Part shown: positions 23,530 through 33,529 of the stretch, in pieces
Numbering within the stretch: position 1 is the first letter of the stretch
Layout of the letters: the number at the start of each line of letters is the position of its first letter
Assembly: GCA_022360175.1 (NCBI GenBank)
Contig: JAKSDI010000101.1
Coordinates: 1 to 47,952 of the forward strand
Length of the DNA: 47,952 nucleotides
Direction of reading: 5' to 3'
Origin: Chitinophagales bacterium
GTDB taxonomy: Bacteria; Bacteroidota; Bacteroidia; Chitinophagales; Saprospiraceae
The notes under the pieces: generated by a model
What the model saw: the letters and a program-made list of their open reading frames with translations, nothing else
The model's database searches: none
What the model was told of the DNA's origin: nothing
Translations under genes and position numbers: made by a program

Positions 23530-26385
23530 CCCAAATACTTCTTCAAGTGAAAGCTCTCTTACCTCTCCTATTTTATTGAGTAAGGATTGGTCCATATCCT
23601 TTTTTCTACCCAGGAGGAGGTATTTAAAATGACGCCCTTTCACATGTTCTGCGTGAAAATCTATCAATTGCTGGGCATTGGTGGAATCCATATGCTGGTA
23701 TAAATCAGCTCTCAAGTCGTGCTCAAAACCAAGGCGATGGATAGCTCTAGATTCCCAGTACAAACGGCTATCAGGAATATACTCACTTTCTATGCGCCGA
23801 AGAATAGATTGCCGAGCATGTTCCAACTGTCCAGGTGCCAGTGGCATATTCTGGATAATATTGTTCAGTGCAGGGATAGCATCCGAAAGTTTATCTGGTT
23901 GAGTACCTAAGTACGCTTGTAAATAGTGAGCCTGATGCTGTAAGGATGGAGAGCTGTAATATGCAAAAGTAGAATAGGCTAATGCCTTGGATTCTCGAAT
24001 CTCCTGGAAAACAATGGATGATAAACCATAACCAAAGTATTCATTGTACAATTCAGACATCAAATGCTCTTTCAAACTAAACTGAGGTGTACCACGTGAA
24101 ATAAGCATCACATCAGATTGTACCATAGGAAAATCGACCAATAGCACTTCATCTTTCTCTGTAGGTAATTGTGTAAATGAAGCTGCTGCGGGTATTGGTT
24201 TTAAGTGAGCAGGACGGCGATGATGTTTTTCCAATAGAGATTGTACTTCTTTTTGAGTTCGCTGTCCATAATAATGTATAGTATGTTCGAAACCGCTTAG
24301 GTTAGAGATTTTATCAATCAATAATTCTGAAGAAGCTTGTTGAAGTACATTTGCCTCTAGTCGATATTGATAAGGCGACTGTGCCCCATACCGAGCATAA
24401 TTGGCCATAGCTCTTTTCAGAATAAATGATCGGTCCTGCTTGACATGCTGACGGCGAGTAAGAATATCGGATATAATCCGTCCAAGTGGTTCTTCATCTG
24501 CCTGCAAATCGGCTAATAGGTGCTCCATTAGCAATAAGGCTTCTGGCATTGATTCGTCCAACCCACTAATGGTGAGATAACTTCTACGATCATCTGTATG
24601 GAGATCAAAAGACACTCCCAGGCGGAAAAAGGCTCGTTGTAGTTCTGCTGCAGAGTACTTACTAGTACCCAGATATGGCAAATATCGTATAGCTATTGGC
24701 AACCAGCGATCATGGATTCGCCCCATTTCAAAAATATAATCCAATCTAAATAGCTCATTATCCGGATTATAAACATAATCAAAAGGCAATCCTTTCTGTA
24801 TTTCTGCTCGATGAATTTTGGAAGGAAAATCTGCAAATTTAGGTACGAGATTCTGAACCGGGATTTGCAAAAAAGATTTGGCGAAAGCCGAAACAGCATC
24901 TCTCTTCAACTCTACTGGCGTAATTGGAGGCTTATCCACCTTAATTACGTCTGTGTCTTCTCCTTGATATTTAAATACGCTTACATAATTATCCGCTTTC
25001 AAATGTTGGCGAGCAAAATTGACAATATCTTCCTTTTTAAGTTTTTTCCAATTTTCAAAGCGATTAAGCATTCGTTCCCAACTAATACCTTTTATAAATG
25101 CCTGAGTCATTAAATTGACTCGAGATTGATTGGACTCGCTAGATTTAACATCTGCCAATTTCAAATCTTTAATTGCTGCTTCAATCAACCAATCGTCAAA
25201 AGTCCCTTCTCTCAACTTCTGTACTTCTTCCAACAAAAGAGCTCTGGCTTCCTCCATAGTCTGCCCTTCTCTAGGCTTGGAGTAAAGGCCTAAAACGGTA
25301 TAATCTTCATAGGTCCACAACCATACCTGAGAGCTCAATACTTTTTGTTGCTGATTTAGATTAATATCTAATAATCCAGCCTGTTGGTTATACAACATTT
25401 GCTTAATGAGTACTGCCAGCATAGCATCTTCCGTATCAGCACCCCCCAATCGCCAGGCCACATCTACAAAAGCCGCCTGCTGCCCGTACACATCTACATG
25501 TACTGGTTCTGTTAATGCTGGCTGAGGTTCAGCGGAAAAAGGTGGAAATAATTTTGCTTTATATGTTCCAAAATACTGCTCTGCTAATGCTACCGCTTGT
25601 TTGGGTTCAAAATTTCCCGATAGGATAATCCCCATATTATTAGGCACATAGTACGTTTGGAAGTATTCCTGAATCTTCCGATGTGACGGATTCTTTAAAT
25701 GCTTAGCAGCGCCTATTGTAGTTTGCGTACCATATGGATGGTTTGAAAATAATACTTTTCGTATTGCTTTATTTACCTTACGAAAATCCTGATCCTGCCC
25801 TATATTAAATTCTTCATAGACCGTTTCTAATTCGGTATGAAATAATCGCAAAGCCATCATTCGAAAACGCTCCGACTCTAAATGCATCCAGCGTTCTAGT
25901 TCATTGGAAGGAATATCATTAACATAAACAGTTTGTTCGACCCATGTATAAGCATTGGTATCTTTACCTCCAATAGAACTAACCAACTTATCATATTCAT
26001 TAGGAGCGACCAATTTAGCAGCCTCAAATGATAAGTGGTCAATCTTTTTATAAATATGCTCGCGCTCGGATTCATCGTCTGTTTGGCGATGCTTTTCGTA
26101 CAATGCAGCAATTTGCTCTAGCAATTCAGCTTCTTGTTCCCAATCTAATGCGCCAATCTTACTCGTCCCCTTAAACAACATATGCTCCATATAATGAGCC
26201 AGGCCTGTAGTATCAGAAGGATCTTGCTTAGAGCCTGCTCGAACTACGATATTGGTAAAGATTCTAGGCTCATTTTCATTAACACTCAAAAAAAGTTTCA
26301 AACCATTAGACAAAGTGTACTGCTGCACTTTAAGAGGATCATTTTTAATAGTTTGAAATGATACGGTAGATGGTTGGCTCGTCAT
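23524..26385 (-). CDS. M16-family metallopeptidase (insulinase/pitrilysin-like), 953 aa
   Basis: The inverted zinc motif HYMEH gives H64, E67 and H68 in HYMEHMLFKGT; a downstream Glu in ELERWMHLE (about 162-170) is the likely third ligand. The size (953) and the four-module layout match single-chain pitrilysin/insulysin enzymes, with inactive C-terminal modules (TRRQHVKQDRSFILK, SRGTPQFSLKEHLMSELYNEYFGYGLSSIVFQEIRE). Such proteins degrade peptides. The N-terminus (MTSQPSTVSFQT) lacks a signal peptide, so the enzyme appears cytoplasmic, unlike many periplasmic M16 proteins. The start follows a gap of 240 bp from the divergent gene at 26626. The stop codon lies in a repeat. Confidence 0.9.
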   Translation of the reverse strand: MTSQPSTVSFQTIKNDPLKVQQYTLSNGLKLFLSVNENEPRIFTNIVVRAGSKQDPSDTTGLAHYMEHMLFKGTSKIGALDWEQEAELLEQIAALYEKHRQTDDESEREHIYKKIDHLSFEAAKLVAPNEYDKLVSSIGGKDTNAYTWVEQTVYVNDIPSNELERWMHLESERFRMMALRLFHTELETVYEEFNIGQDQDFRKVNKAIRKVLFSNHPYGTQTTIGAAKHLKNPSHRKIQEYFQTYYVPNNMGIILSGNFEPKQAVALAEQYFGTYKAKLFPPFSAEPQPALTEPVHVDVYGQQAAFVDVAWRLGGADTEDAMLAVLIKQMLYNQQAGLLDINLNQQQKVLSSQVWLWTYEDYTVLGLYSKPREGQTMEEARALLLEEVQKLREGTFDDWLIEAAIKDLKLADVKSSESNQSRVNLMTQAFIKGISWERMLNRFENWKKLKKEDIVNFARQHLKADNYVSVFKYQGEDTDVIKVDKPPITPVELKRDAVSAFAKSFLQIPVQNLVPKFADFPSKIHRAEIQKGLPFDYVYNPDNELFRLDYIFEMGRIHDRWLPIAIRYLPYLGTSKYSAAELQRAFFRLGVSFDLHTDDRRSYLTISGLDESMPEALLLMEHLLADLQADEEPLGRIISDILTRRQHVKQDRSFILKRAMANYARYGAQSPYQYRLEANVLQQASSELLIDKISNLSGFEHTIHYYGQRTQKEVQSLLEKHHRRPAHLKPIPAAASFTQLPTEKDEVLLVDFPMVQSDVMLISRGTPQFSLKEHLMSELYNEYFGYGLSSIVFQEIRESKALAYSTFAYYSSPSLQHQAHYLQAYLGTQPDKLSDAIPALNNIIQNMPLAPGQLEHARQSILRRIESEYIPDSRLYWESRAIHRLGFEHDLRADLYQHMDSTNAQQLIDFHAEHVKGRHFKYLLLGRKKDMDQSLLNKIGEVRELSLEEVFGY

Positions 26386-26560
26386 CTATTCTTTTTTATG
26401 ATTGGTTCTTTTCTGCTTATAATGCTTATGTTAACACTACAAAGTCAAATTTGGTTACAAGGTAGTGGTTTTCAAAAAGCCTGGGTTCTATTATTACAGT
26501 AAAAGATATACTATTTAATTACACACAGTATAGGCAAAACCTTTTGTCTTTTACCAAAGG

Positions 26561-26583
26561 TTGCATCCTTTACTATATATTTG
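26561..26583 (+). promoter_or_regulatory. Promoter with module shared with 8968-8990
   Basis: TTGCATCCTTTACT is followed by A and the -7 box TATATTTG (26576-26583). It differs from the site at 8968-8990 by one base (A for C). It precedes the gene at 26626 by 42 bp. Confidence 0.62.
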
Positions 26584-26625
26584 CATGCTAATAATCAATC
26601 ATAAAAGGTTAAAAATAGTTAGAAG

Positions 26626-26979
26626 ATGGAAAAGTGGGAGCAAGATTTTGAGTGGCTAAGCATACAGCACAAGCTAAAAGAACGCTTCAATCGCTCACAG
26701 CTTCCCAACCTCAATGCGGTGCTTTTTCTTATTGGTATTCAAGAACTGGGAAGATGGAAAGATCAGTTTTCCAAGGAAGAAAAGCAGGATTTAATGCATA
26801 TTGCTGTTTGCCGTCTATTAAGTACTGATGGGTTTTACCGATTTGCAGGTAGAGATGCTGATGGATGGCCACATTATGAAATAGTGAAGCCAATCCGGAT
26901 CAAGGGGCTGGAAGAACAAGAAACCTTGCTGAAAGCCAAAGCAGTAGAATATTTCAAAGAATTGGAAGAAGAGGAATAA
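26626..26979 (+). CDS. Small conserved-looking protein of unknown function, 117 aa
   Basis: The protein is soluble and helical (WEQDFEWLSIQHKLKERFNRS), ending in an acidic LEEEE. A GRDADGWPHYEIVKP segment near residues 75-90 is distinctive. I do not recognise a named domain. It heads a probable operon: the lipoprotein cyclophilin starts 31 bp later, and further genes follow at 75 bp and 10 bp. The promoter module shared with the receiver/FNR-type gene suggests the operon may respond to the same signal. Confidence 0.72.
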   Translation: MEKWEQDFEWLSIQHKLKERFNRSQLPNLNAVLFLIGIQELGRWKDQFSKEEKQDLMHIAVCRLLSTDGFYRFAGRDADGWPHYEIVKPIRIKGLEEQETLLKAKAVEYFKELEEEE

Positions 26980-27010
26980 TAAGTTTGAACTATCATAAAC
27001 ACAATTATAA

Positions 27011-27655
27011 ATGAAAAAGCTGATTATCGCATTTGCGTTTGGGTTATTATTGGCAGCCTGCCAGGAAAAAGGGCCTATGAGAGCAGTCATTTCAACAGAG
27101 TATGGTGATATCACTATTGAACTATTAGATAGCACTCCTGTGCACAGAGATAATTTCGTTAAACTAGCCAAGGAAGGTTTTTATGATGATTTGCTTTTCC
27201 ATAGAGTCATCACTGGATTTATGATACAAGGCGGCGATCCCGATTCGAAAAACGCAGCTCCCGGACAACCGCTTGGACAAGGGGGGCCTGGATATACCTT
27301 AGACGCAGAAATTGGTGCTTATCATTATCAGGGAGCAGTAGCTGCTGCTCGACTAGGAGACGCCCAAAACCCTGAACGCCAATCATCTGGTTCTCAATTC
27401 TACATCGTAGAAGGCCAGCCAATGACTGAGCAAGTATTGAATCAGATAGAACAACAATTAGGCATTAGTTATTCTCCTGAGGTAAAGCAGCAATACATAG
27501 AAAAAGGGGGCTACCCTCCTCTGGATGGGCAATACACTGTTTTTGGTTATGTAGTTGAAGGGATGGATGTTGTAAAAGAAATAACTAAGGTGCAGAAAGA
27601 TCCGATGAACCGTCCTAATGATGACATCAAGATGAGTGTTAAAATAATCAATTAG
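27011..27655 (+). CDS. Lipoprotein cyclophilin-type peptidyl-prolyl isomerase, 214 aa
   Basis: The lipobox LAAC puts the lipidated Cys at residue 17, so the enzyme is anchored in the envelope. The cyclophilin fold is seen in ISTEYGDITIELL, FHRVITGFMIQGGDP (Arg and Gln of the active site), [10 protein letters not shown] and LDGQYTVFGYVVEGMDVV. In place of the CypA His126 position a Tyr is seen, as in many bacterial cyclophilins. An insert of ~30 residues (MTEQVLNQIEQQLGIS and on) before LDGQY is shared with the next gene. It catalyses cis-trans Pro isomerisation and likely helps folding of exported proteins. Confidence 0.92.
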   Translation: MKKLIIAFAFGLLLAACQEKGPMRAVISTEYGDITIELLDSTPVHRDNFVKLAKEGFYDDLLFHRVITGFMIQGGDPDSKNAAPGQPLGQGGPGYTLDAEIGAYHYQGAVAAARLGDAQNPERQSSGSQFYIVEGQPMTEQVLNQIEQQLGISYSPEVKQQYIEKGGYPPLDGQYTVFGYVVEGMDVVKEITKVQKDPMNRPNDDIKMSVKIIN

Positions 27656-27730
27656 GCCTACTAATCAAGAAGGAATTTTGCAATCCGTGTTTTTAACCGT
27701 TTCTAAAACTAACCATTTAAGATAGTGAAG

Positions 27731-28621
27731 ATGAACTATAAAGTGATGACAGCAGGTGTGCTAGCAATTATTCTAATGGGTGCCTGCTCCCGCCCTATTG
27801 CTAAATTTAGTGTTGCCGGACAACAACAGGTCCTAAAATCCTTAGAGTTTGAAAATCAATCTGAAAAAGCCACTTCTTATGAATGGGATTTCGGTGATGG
27901 CAATACATCTGATGCAGCTTCTCCAAACCACACTTACAAGACTTCTGGCAACTACACTATTATATTAAAAGCCAGTGATGAAAAAGGAAAAATAAAAACT
28001 GCCCAAAAGCAAATTACAATTGATCCTCCCAAAGCATGCCTTGTTGAGTTGGAAACAAAATACGGCAACATGCTCATACAATTGTCTGATGCAACTCCGA
28101 AGCATCAGGATAATTTTGTTAAACTAGTTGAAGAGGGGTTTTATGATAGCTTGCTATTCCATAGAGTGATTAATGAATTTATGGTACAAGGCGGTGATCC
28201 AAAATCAAAAAATGCCCCAGCAGGACAAGCTTTAGGATCAGGTGGACCAGGATATACTGTTGAAGCAGAATTCGTTGACTCCTTAATCCACCAAAAAGGT
28301 GCTTTAGCTGCTGCTCGTACAGGCGATGCCGTTAATCCTCAAAAACGTTCGTCTGGTTCTCAATTCTACATCGTGCATGGTAAGACTTTCACCGAAAATG
28401 AATTAAGACGAATCGAATCCAATAAAGGCATTCGCTATACACCCGAACAAAAAGAAGCCTATATCACTATGGGAGGAGCTCCGTTCCTTGACAGAGAATA
28501 CACTGTGTTCGGACAAATTATTGAAGGCTTAGATGTAATTGATAAAATCGCTACGACTGCTACTGATGGAAGAGATCGCCCAACTGAGGATGTAATCATG
28601 AAAATCAGATTAATCAGATAG
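27731..28621 (+). CDS. Lipoprotein with PKD domain and cyclophilin isomerase, 296 aa
   Basis: Lipobox MGAC puts the lipidated Cys at residue 19. Residues ~25-105 are a PKD domain ([20 protein letters not shown]), usually a beta-sandwich for binding or spacing. Residues ~110-296 are a cyclophilin with [26 protein letters not shown] and [10 protein letters not shown]. It is a paralogue of the preceding gene with the same insert. The start is ATG 27731; a GTG two codons upstream in frame is less likely. It sits in the same probable operon and could act on surface or periplasmic clients recognised through the PKD domain (inference). Confidence 0.9.
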   Translation: MNYKVMTAGVLAIILMGACSRPIAKFSVAGQQQVLKSLEFENQSEKATSYEWDFGDGNTSDAASPNHTYKTSGNYTIILKASDEKGKIKTAQKQITIDPPKACLVELETKYGNMLIQLSDATPKHQDNFVKLVEEGFYDSLLFHRVINEFMVQGGDPKSKNAPAGQALGSGGPGYTVEAEFVDSLIHQKGALAAARTGDAVNPQKRSSGSQFYIVHGKTFTENELRRIESNKGIRYTPEQKEAYITMGGAPFLDREYTVFGQIIEGLDVIDKIATTATDGRDRPTEDVIMKIRLIR

Positions 28622-28631
28622 ACACAAAAAT

Positions 28632-29393
28632 ATGCAGGAACAGGAACAAAAACTGATCTTAGGCATTGATATCGGTGCGTCAGGTATAAAAGGAGCTATT
28701 GTAGATATTCATACCGGAAAATTACAAAACGAGAGAATGCGACTCGTCACTCCTGACCCGGCCACTCCTGAAGCAATGGCAGCAACTTTTGCAGAATTAG
28801 TTGATATGCATAAGTGGAAAGGCCTGGTTGGTTGTGGTTTTCCATCTATTATAAAAAATGGTGTTGCTCATTCCGCAGCTAACATCAGTAAAAAGTGGAT
28901 TAATCAAGACGTCGAAAAATTGCTTTCTAATGCCAGCGGCTGTAAAGTAAAAGTATTAAATGATGCCGATGCAGCGGGTATTGCTGAAATGCGTTTTGGC
29001 CTTGGACGGGGAGAACATGGCCTCGTTATTCTTATTACAATTGGTTCTGGCCTTGGTTCTGCCTTTTTTCTCAATGGCGAATTAGTTCCTAATACAGAAC
29101 TGGGCCATATGTTTCTTCACGGGGATATTGCAGAACGTTATGCCTCTAATAATGCCCGCAAACGAGAAAATCTCGGATGGGATGAATGGGGCGCACGTTT
29201 CAATGAATACCTCGAATACGTCAACCATATTTTTTCACCTGACCTCATTTTCCTTGGAGGAGGAGTAAGTAAGAAATTCCTTAAATACAAGGAGCATATC
29301 ACTGTAGATGTGAGGGTCACACCAGCTCAGCTACTCAATACTGCCGGTACTGTTGGAGCTGCAATGTACGCCTATGAGATGAGTAAGAAATAA
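28632..29393 (+). CDS. ppgK: Polyphosphate glucokinase (ROK family), 253 aa
   Basis: PPGK phosphorylates glucose using inorganic polyphosphate, sometimes also ATP. Residues 10-20 hold the phosphate loop [12 protein letters not shown], then [16 protein letters not shown], catalytic D111 in [11 protein letters not shown], and [19 protein letters not shown], all typical of PPGK. The ROK zinc motif is absent, as expected for this subgroup. It starts 10 bp after the PKD-cyclophilin gene, which suggests co-transcription although no functional link is evident. The product is cytoplasmic. Confidence 0.92.
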   Translation: MQEQEQKLILGIDIGASGIKGAIVDIHTGKLQNERMRLVTPDPATPEAMAATFAELVDMHKWKGLVGCGFPSIIKNGVAHSAANISKKWINQDVEKLLSNASGCKVKVLNDADAAGIAEMRFGLGRGEHGLVILITIGSGLGSAFFLNGELVPNTELGHMFLHGDIAERYASNNARKRENLGWDEWGARFNEYLEYVNHIFSPDLIFLGGGVSKKFLKYKEHITVDVRVTPAQLLNTAGTVGAAMYAYEMSKK

Positions 29394-29542
29394 AATGAGG
29401 TGTAGAGATATAAGGTGTAAAGGTATAGGGGGGTGATCAGAAGGGCATATGGTTGATTCCCATTTTTTGTACTCTTACATCTAATATCCAAAATCAGCTA
29501 TAAAATACACTTAAACCTTTAAGGACACTGAATACGGCCTAC

Positions 29543-30949
29543 TTATCCAGCAGCATAGCTAGCAATTAGTGAAATTACACCTGGATCGCTTTCTAGTTCA
29601 GGGAAAATTTGGAATAAGGTTTCGTGAGATTTAAAATCCTCATACAATAACTCTCCAAGGCGATAGAGTGCTTCATGACGATGCCCAATAGCCATCAGGC
29701 ATGCAACACGGCAATATCCTAATTCTGACGTGCCTAATCCTATATAATCAGCCTCTTCGAGAACATCTAATGCTTCTTCCTTTTCTCCTGCATCGATCAG
29801 AAATGTTGCTAATAATATCCAATAGCGGATTTCTTCTTCATTAAACTCCAATGACTTTCTTATGCAGGATATGGCAGACAGATGATCTTCCAAATTATAG
29901 TAGACCTCTCCAAGAGCTGCATAATACTCGTCTTGAGCATCTTCTATTTGTATTGCTTTTTCCAGATAATGTACTGCCGAATTCCACTTTTCCTGCTCAG
30001 CAAATAAACGGCCTAACTGGAAATAGGCTTCATCGTTAAAAGGATCAAGCCTTACAGCCTGATTAAGGAATAAACCGCCTGATTGATAACGCTCCAATTC
30101 AATATAACAACGGCCTATTAAAAGGTGCAATTCACTATCTGCTTCTGTCTCGAAATTATTTAAAAGCTCCTCAAAGTACTGGAGTGCCTTGTTATATTGT
30201 TTGAGTTCCAAATGTAAGTTGGCACAATCATAACATGCACGATAGAAGCCTGAATCGATTACATAAGCATAGTCATATGCGACCAAAGCTTCTCTATAAT
30301 TGCCTAAATATTCATGAGCTTGCCCCATATTAAACCAGGCTGGAGCATTATAGGCATCAACTTCCAGTATTTGATTGTGAATATATATGCTTTCTTCATA
30401 GGAGCGAGTCAGCTCTGCACAAATACCAAGTCGTTCTATAGCTTCCACATTGGATGGATTCGCTTCTACTGCTGCTTTTAAAACATAGAATGCTCTTTCA
30501 TGCGACTCTTCACTAGAATATGCCTGTGCTTCTACTACATAAATAGCACTTAAGAATTCCTGGGAAGCTTGTATTTTTAGTTCATTAAGGTGAGCAATCG
30601 CAGCTGCTGTTTCTCCAAGCCCTATCATCGCTTTAGCGTATAGCAATTCTATATCCGATTGCATAGGTGCGTAGAGGCGAGCTTGTTCTGTTGCAGCAAT
30701 TGCTTCATCGTATAAACCTGCGACAATTAACAGGCTTGCTTTCTTGATGTAAAAGTCAGCGGAGTATGCATATTGTTGGATTGCGTATTCGCATACTTCT
30801 AATGCCTTCTGATGTTCCTGTTCCTCTTCAAAATAATCCAGCATTTGCCGAAAGGCAGCCTCAGAAAAAAAGGCCTCTCCTTCTTTCCTGCTATAATTTT
30901 CATAATCTTCCAGCAGGCGGTGTAATGTGTGTTTATTTCTATCGCTCAT
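29543..30949 (-). CDS. Tetratricopeptide repeat protein, 468 aa
   Basis: Around eleven TPR-like helical pairs are visible, for example APAWFNMGQAHEYLGNYREALVAYDYAYVID and AYFQLGRLFAEQEKWNSAVHYLEKAIQIE (key residues: G and A at usual positions). No signal peptide or membrane segment is present, so it is cytoplasmic. It presumably acts as a scaffold for protein-protein contact; the partner is unknown. It is a stand-alone gene with its own upstream region of ~290 bp. Confidence 0.88.
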   Translation of the reverse strand: MSDRNKHTLHRLLEDYENYSRKEGEAFFSEAAFRQMLDYFEEEQEHQKALEVCEYAIQQYAYSADFYIKKASLLIVAGLYDEAIAATEQARLYAPMQSDIELLYAKAMIGLGETAAAIAHLNELKIQASQEFLSAIYVVEAQAYSSEESHERAFYVLKAAVEANPSNVEAIERLGICAELTRSYEESIYIHNQILEVDAYNAPAWFNMGQAHEYLGNYREALVAYDYAYVIDSGFYRACYDCANLHLELKQYNKALQYFEELLNNFETEADSELHLLIGRCYIELERYQSGGLFLNQAVRLDPFNDEAYFQLGRLFAEQEKWNSAVHYLEKAIQIEDAQDEYYAALGEVYYNLEDHLSAISCIRKSLEFNEEEIRYWILLATFLIDAGEKEEALDVLEEADYIGLGTSELGYCRVACLMAIGHRHEALYRLGELLYEDFKSHETLFQIFPELESDPGVISLIASYAAG

Positions 30950-30980
30950 AGGACAGCTTACTCTTTTCTTTCAGGCTATT

Positions 30981-30998
30981 AAGTACATTTTTGTACTT
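30981..30998. promoter_or_regulatory. Operator-like dyad upstream of the TPR gene
   Basis: AAGTACA and TGTACTT (7 bp each, four-base T loop) lie 32 bp upstream of the TPR start codon. This could be a regulator site or a chance dyad. The rest of the gap to 31239 is A+T-rich with no gene seen. Confidence 0.4.
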
Positions 30999-31239
30999 AT
31001 CAATAAGATTAATGATATGCTATTACGATAAATATACAACTAAAGTTACCAAAGATGCCAGCAAAAACACCTCCTTTACCCCATCAATTAATGGAACGGT
31101 AGGAATATGGCAGGGAGTGGTAGTTTTTGACATAACTTATTGTTTTTTAATATTTTAAAAATTAATATTATTTAAAATTTATTTTATATGTTTTTTTCAT
31201 CATATGAATACATAGAACATATGAAAGTATATTTTATAC

Positions 31240-32142
31240 CTATTTCCCTGCCTGTGGTTGCTTTTGGACAAAGCTTACCAGATAAACTCCTATAAATATC
31301 AATACAGCTGCAATAATTTTGATACTACTGAGATGATCGCTTCCAACCAACAAAGCTATTAGTGTTGCTAATAATGGTTGCAAATAGATATAAATACTTA
31401 CTATAGAAGGATTCACAACAGATAAGGCAAAAGCATTAAATAGATAAGCCAAGAAAGTAGTGCAAATGAGTACATAGGCCACTGCTATCCAAATGCTAAC
31501 AGGAAAAGTAGACCATTCAGTATGAATGACACCTTCGATTCCGAAAGGGAATACAAATATCCAGCCAAATAGGAATGCCCATTTCACAACCGTGATAGGA
31601 TGATATTTAGCCATCAGTTTTTTAACTATCACCAGATAAAGTCCATAAAAGCAAGCATTCATAAAAACCATTAAATCCCCCAACCAGCTTTTCGTACCAA
31701 AACTCACTCTCTCACCATAGGCAATTAATAGGCCTGCCCCTGTAGCTCCTAGTATAATGCCTACTATTTTTATAGGAGTTATTCGCTCACCAATATAAAA
31801 TGAGGAAGCAATCAGCACCAATATAGGAGTGGTAGTCATAATTAGAGACGCATTAATTGGTGTAGTCCAGTTGAGCCCTGCAAAAAAGAAACATTGATTA
31901 AGTGCTACCCCTAATAGACTACATAGAATTAAGCGTGGCCAATCTTCCCGATCTACCTTTTCCCGCACCCATAGTCGATGAAAAAGAGCAAATAGCATTC
32001 CTCCCGCGCTTACTCTCAATAAAATAAATGGAATTGGGTTCAGATACCCCTGCCCCATTACATCTTTGGCTATTGTATAATTAGCACCATAAATTAATGC
32101 GACTAGAAATAAGGCAATATGTGCTTGTAGTAGTTTGGACAT
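31240..32142 (-). CDS. EamA/DMT-family transporter, 300 aa
   Basis: Ten hydrophobic segments in two halves fit the EamA repeat (10-TMS drug/metabolite transporter). Typical pieces are ALIYGANYTIAKDVM at the start of half one and NPSIVSIYIYLQPLLATLIALLVGSD with the GEXXT-like TPIL motif in half two. Members export metabolites or amino acids; the substrate is unknown. It is divergent from the gene at 32235 and 92 bp away. Confidence 0.88.
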   Translation of the reverse strand: MSKLLQAHIALFLVALIYGANYTIAKDVMGQGYLNPIPFILLRVSAGGMLFALFHRLWVREKVDREDWPRLILCSLLGVALNQCFFFAGLNWTTPINASLIMTTTPILVLIASSFYIGERITPIKIVGIILGATGAGLLIAYGERVSFGTKSWLGDLMVFMNACFYGLYLVIVKKLMAKYHPITVVKWAFLFGWIFVFPFGIEGVIHTEWSTFPVSIWIAVAYVLICTTFLAYLFNAFALSVVNPSIVSIYIYLQPLLATLIALLVGSDHLSSIKIIAAVLIFIGVYLVSFVQKQPQAGK

Positions 32143-32204
32143 AGTTTTGCTTTGGCATACAAAACTAAGAAATCAGATAAATTATTTTTTGACCAATTCT
32201 CTCC

Positions 32205-32212
32205 TATCTTTG
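32205..32212 (+). promoter_or_regulatory. -7 box TATCTTTG of the flippase-like gene
   Basis: TATCTTTG matches TAnnTTTG and ends 22 bp before the GTG start. A TTTG at 32188-32191 is only 13 bp away, too close for a standard -33 box. Confidence 0.55.
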
Positions 32213-32234
32213 TGCGAATTTAACCTGCACTGAC

Positions 32235-33287
32235 GTGAAAAAGGTAATCACCAACGTATTGAAATTTCTTTTATTCCTGGGTATAGGCCTTGGAATACTC
32301 TATCTAGTATACCGCAGTCAAAATGCTGCCTATGAAGCAGAATGCGCACTAAAAGGTATCGCCGCTGAAGATTGTAGCCTAATTAAAAAGGTAGCAACCG
32401 ATTTTAGAGAAGCCAATTACTTTTGGGTATTAATGGTATTACTAGCATTTACTATTAGTAATGTCAGCCGAGCAATCCGTTGGAATATGCTTATCCGTCC
32501 CTTAGGCTACACTCCTCGTTTCATCAACGCTTTCCTTACAACTGTTTTGGGCTATTTTGCCAATCTGGGGTTGCCACGAATGGGAGAGGTAGTAAGGGGT
32601 GCTACCCTTGCACGTTACGAACGTATCCCTGTAGAAAAAGTAATGGGTACCATAGTAACCGATCGGATTGTAGATGTCATCAGTATATTGCTTGTTTCTA
32701 CACTGGCGGTTGTACTTGAATATGATACCATATTAGATTTTGCCAATCAATATGTCTCATTCGACAAACTAGGCAGCCTTGGACGTCTCGCATTTATAGC
32801 AGGCATTATTGCTGTTGTTATTGGTGCCATTTTATGGTATTTCCGTAAACAGTTGATGCAAACAGCTATTGCCAAAAAGATAGTTGATATTGCTCGTGGC
32901 TTCTGGCAAGGTATACAAACGATTCGCCAATTAGACCGTCCGCTTGTTTTCATCTTACACAGTATCAATATCTGGTTCATGTACTTCATGATGACCTATC
33001 TCTGCTTTTTCGCCTTTGAGCCTACGGCAGGTTTATCAGCTGTTGCTGGATTGGTAGTTTTTGTGTTTGGTGGTTGGGGAATTGTCATTCCATCTCCAGG
33101 AGGTATGGGTACCTATCATTTTTTGGCTCAAACAGCGCTCGCTATGTATGGCATAAGTGGTGATGATGGTTTCTCGTGGGCAAATATTTCCTTCTTTTCT
33201 ATTCAACTTGGTTGCAATGTGATTGGTGGTATCCTCGCATTGATTTTATTGCCAATTCTCAATAGAACTTATCAACCAGAAGAGTAA
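32235..33287 (+). CDS. Lysylphosphatidylglycerol synthase TM-region / UPF0104 flippase-like protein, 350 aa
   Basis: Eight or so membrane helices fit the LPG_synthase_TM/UPF0104 fold, with the family stretch SRAIRWNMLIRPLGY, FANLGLPRMGEVVRG (polar motif LPRMGE) and FGGWGIVIPSPGGMGTYHF. Members are linked to lipid or isoprenoid transfer and are sometimes paired with MprF. The start codon is GTG at 32235; no alternative ATG is nearby upstream. No MprF catalytic domain is present. The function is not certain. Confidence 0.85.
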   Translation: MKKVITNVLKFLLFLGIGLGILYLVYRSQNAAYEAECALKGIAAEDCSLIKKVATDFREANYFWVLMVLLAFTISNVSRAIRWNMLIRPLGYTPRFINAFLTTVLGYFANLGLPRMGEVVRGATLARYERIPVEKVMGTIVTDRIVDVISILLVSTLAVVLEYDTILDFANQYVSFDKLGSLGRLAFIAGIIAVVIGAILWYFRKQLMQTAIAKKIVDIARGFWQGIQTIRQLDRPLVFILHSINIWFMYFMMTYLCFFAFEPTAGLSAVAGLVVFVFGGWGIVIPSPGGMGTYHFLAQTALAMYGISGDDGFSWANISFFSIQLGCNVIGGILALILLPILNRTYQPEE

Positions 33288-33529
33288 GTATCAGAAATCC
33301 ACTGGTAACATGCCCTAGCGAAGTGGAACGCAGTCCTTTGAGGTAGGTTGCAATCCTTCTAGCTAAGCAGTTTTACAATAGTATGTCTTTGGAATCATGT
33401 AAGACAGTACTTCGTACTTCTTTCATAATAAGTTTCGGGTACACCCAATGCCATATGCTTGACACTGGTCTCGTGCAGGTTTCCAGCAAGAAATTGAGAA
33501 TATCATTTAGCCAATCTAGAGATTAGCGG
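33288..33529. other. Intergenic region, part-shared with 45646-45846
   Basis: No gene is recognised. The last ~30 bp before the copy A stop (CTAGAGATTAGCGGTTACTGTTTG-type) closely match those before copy B, so the duplication extends into the 3' flank. Confidence 0.5.
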
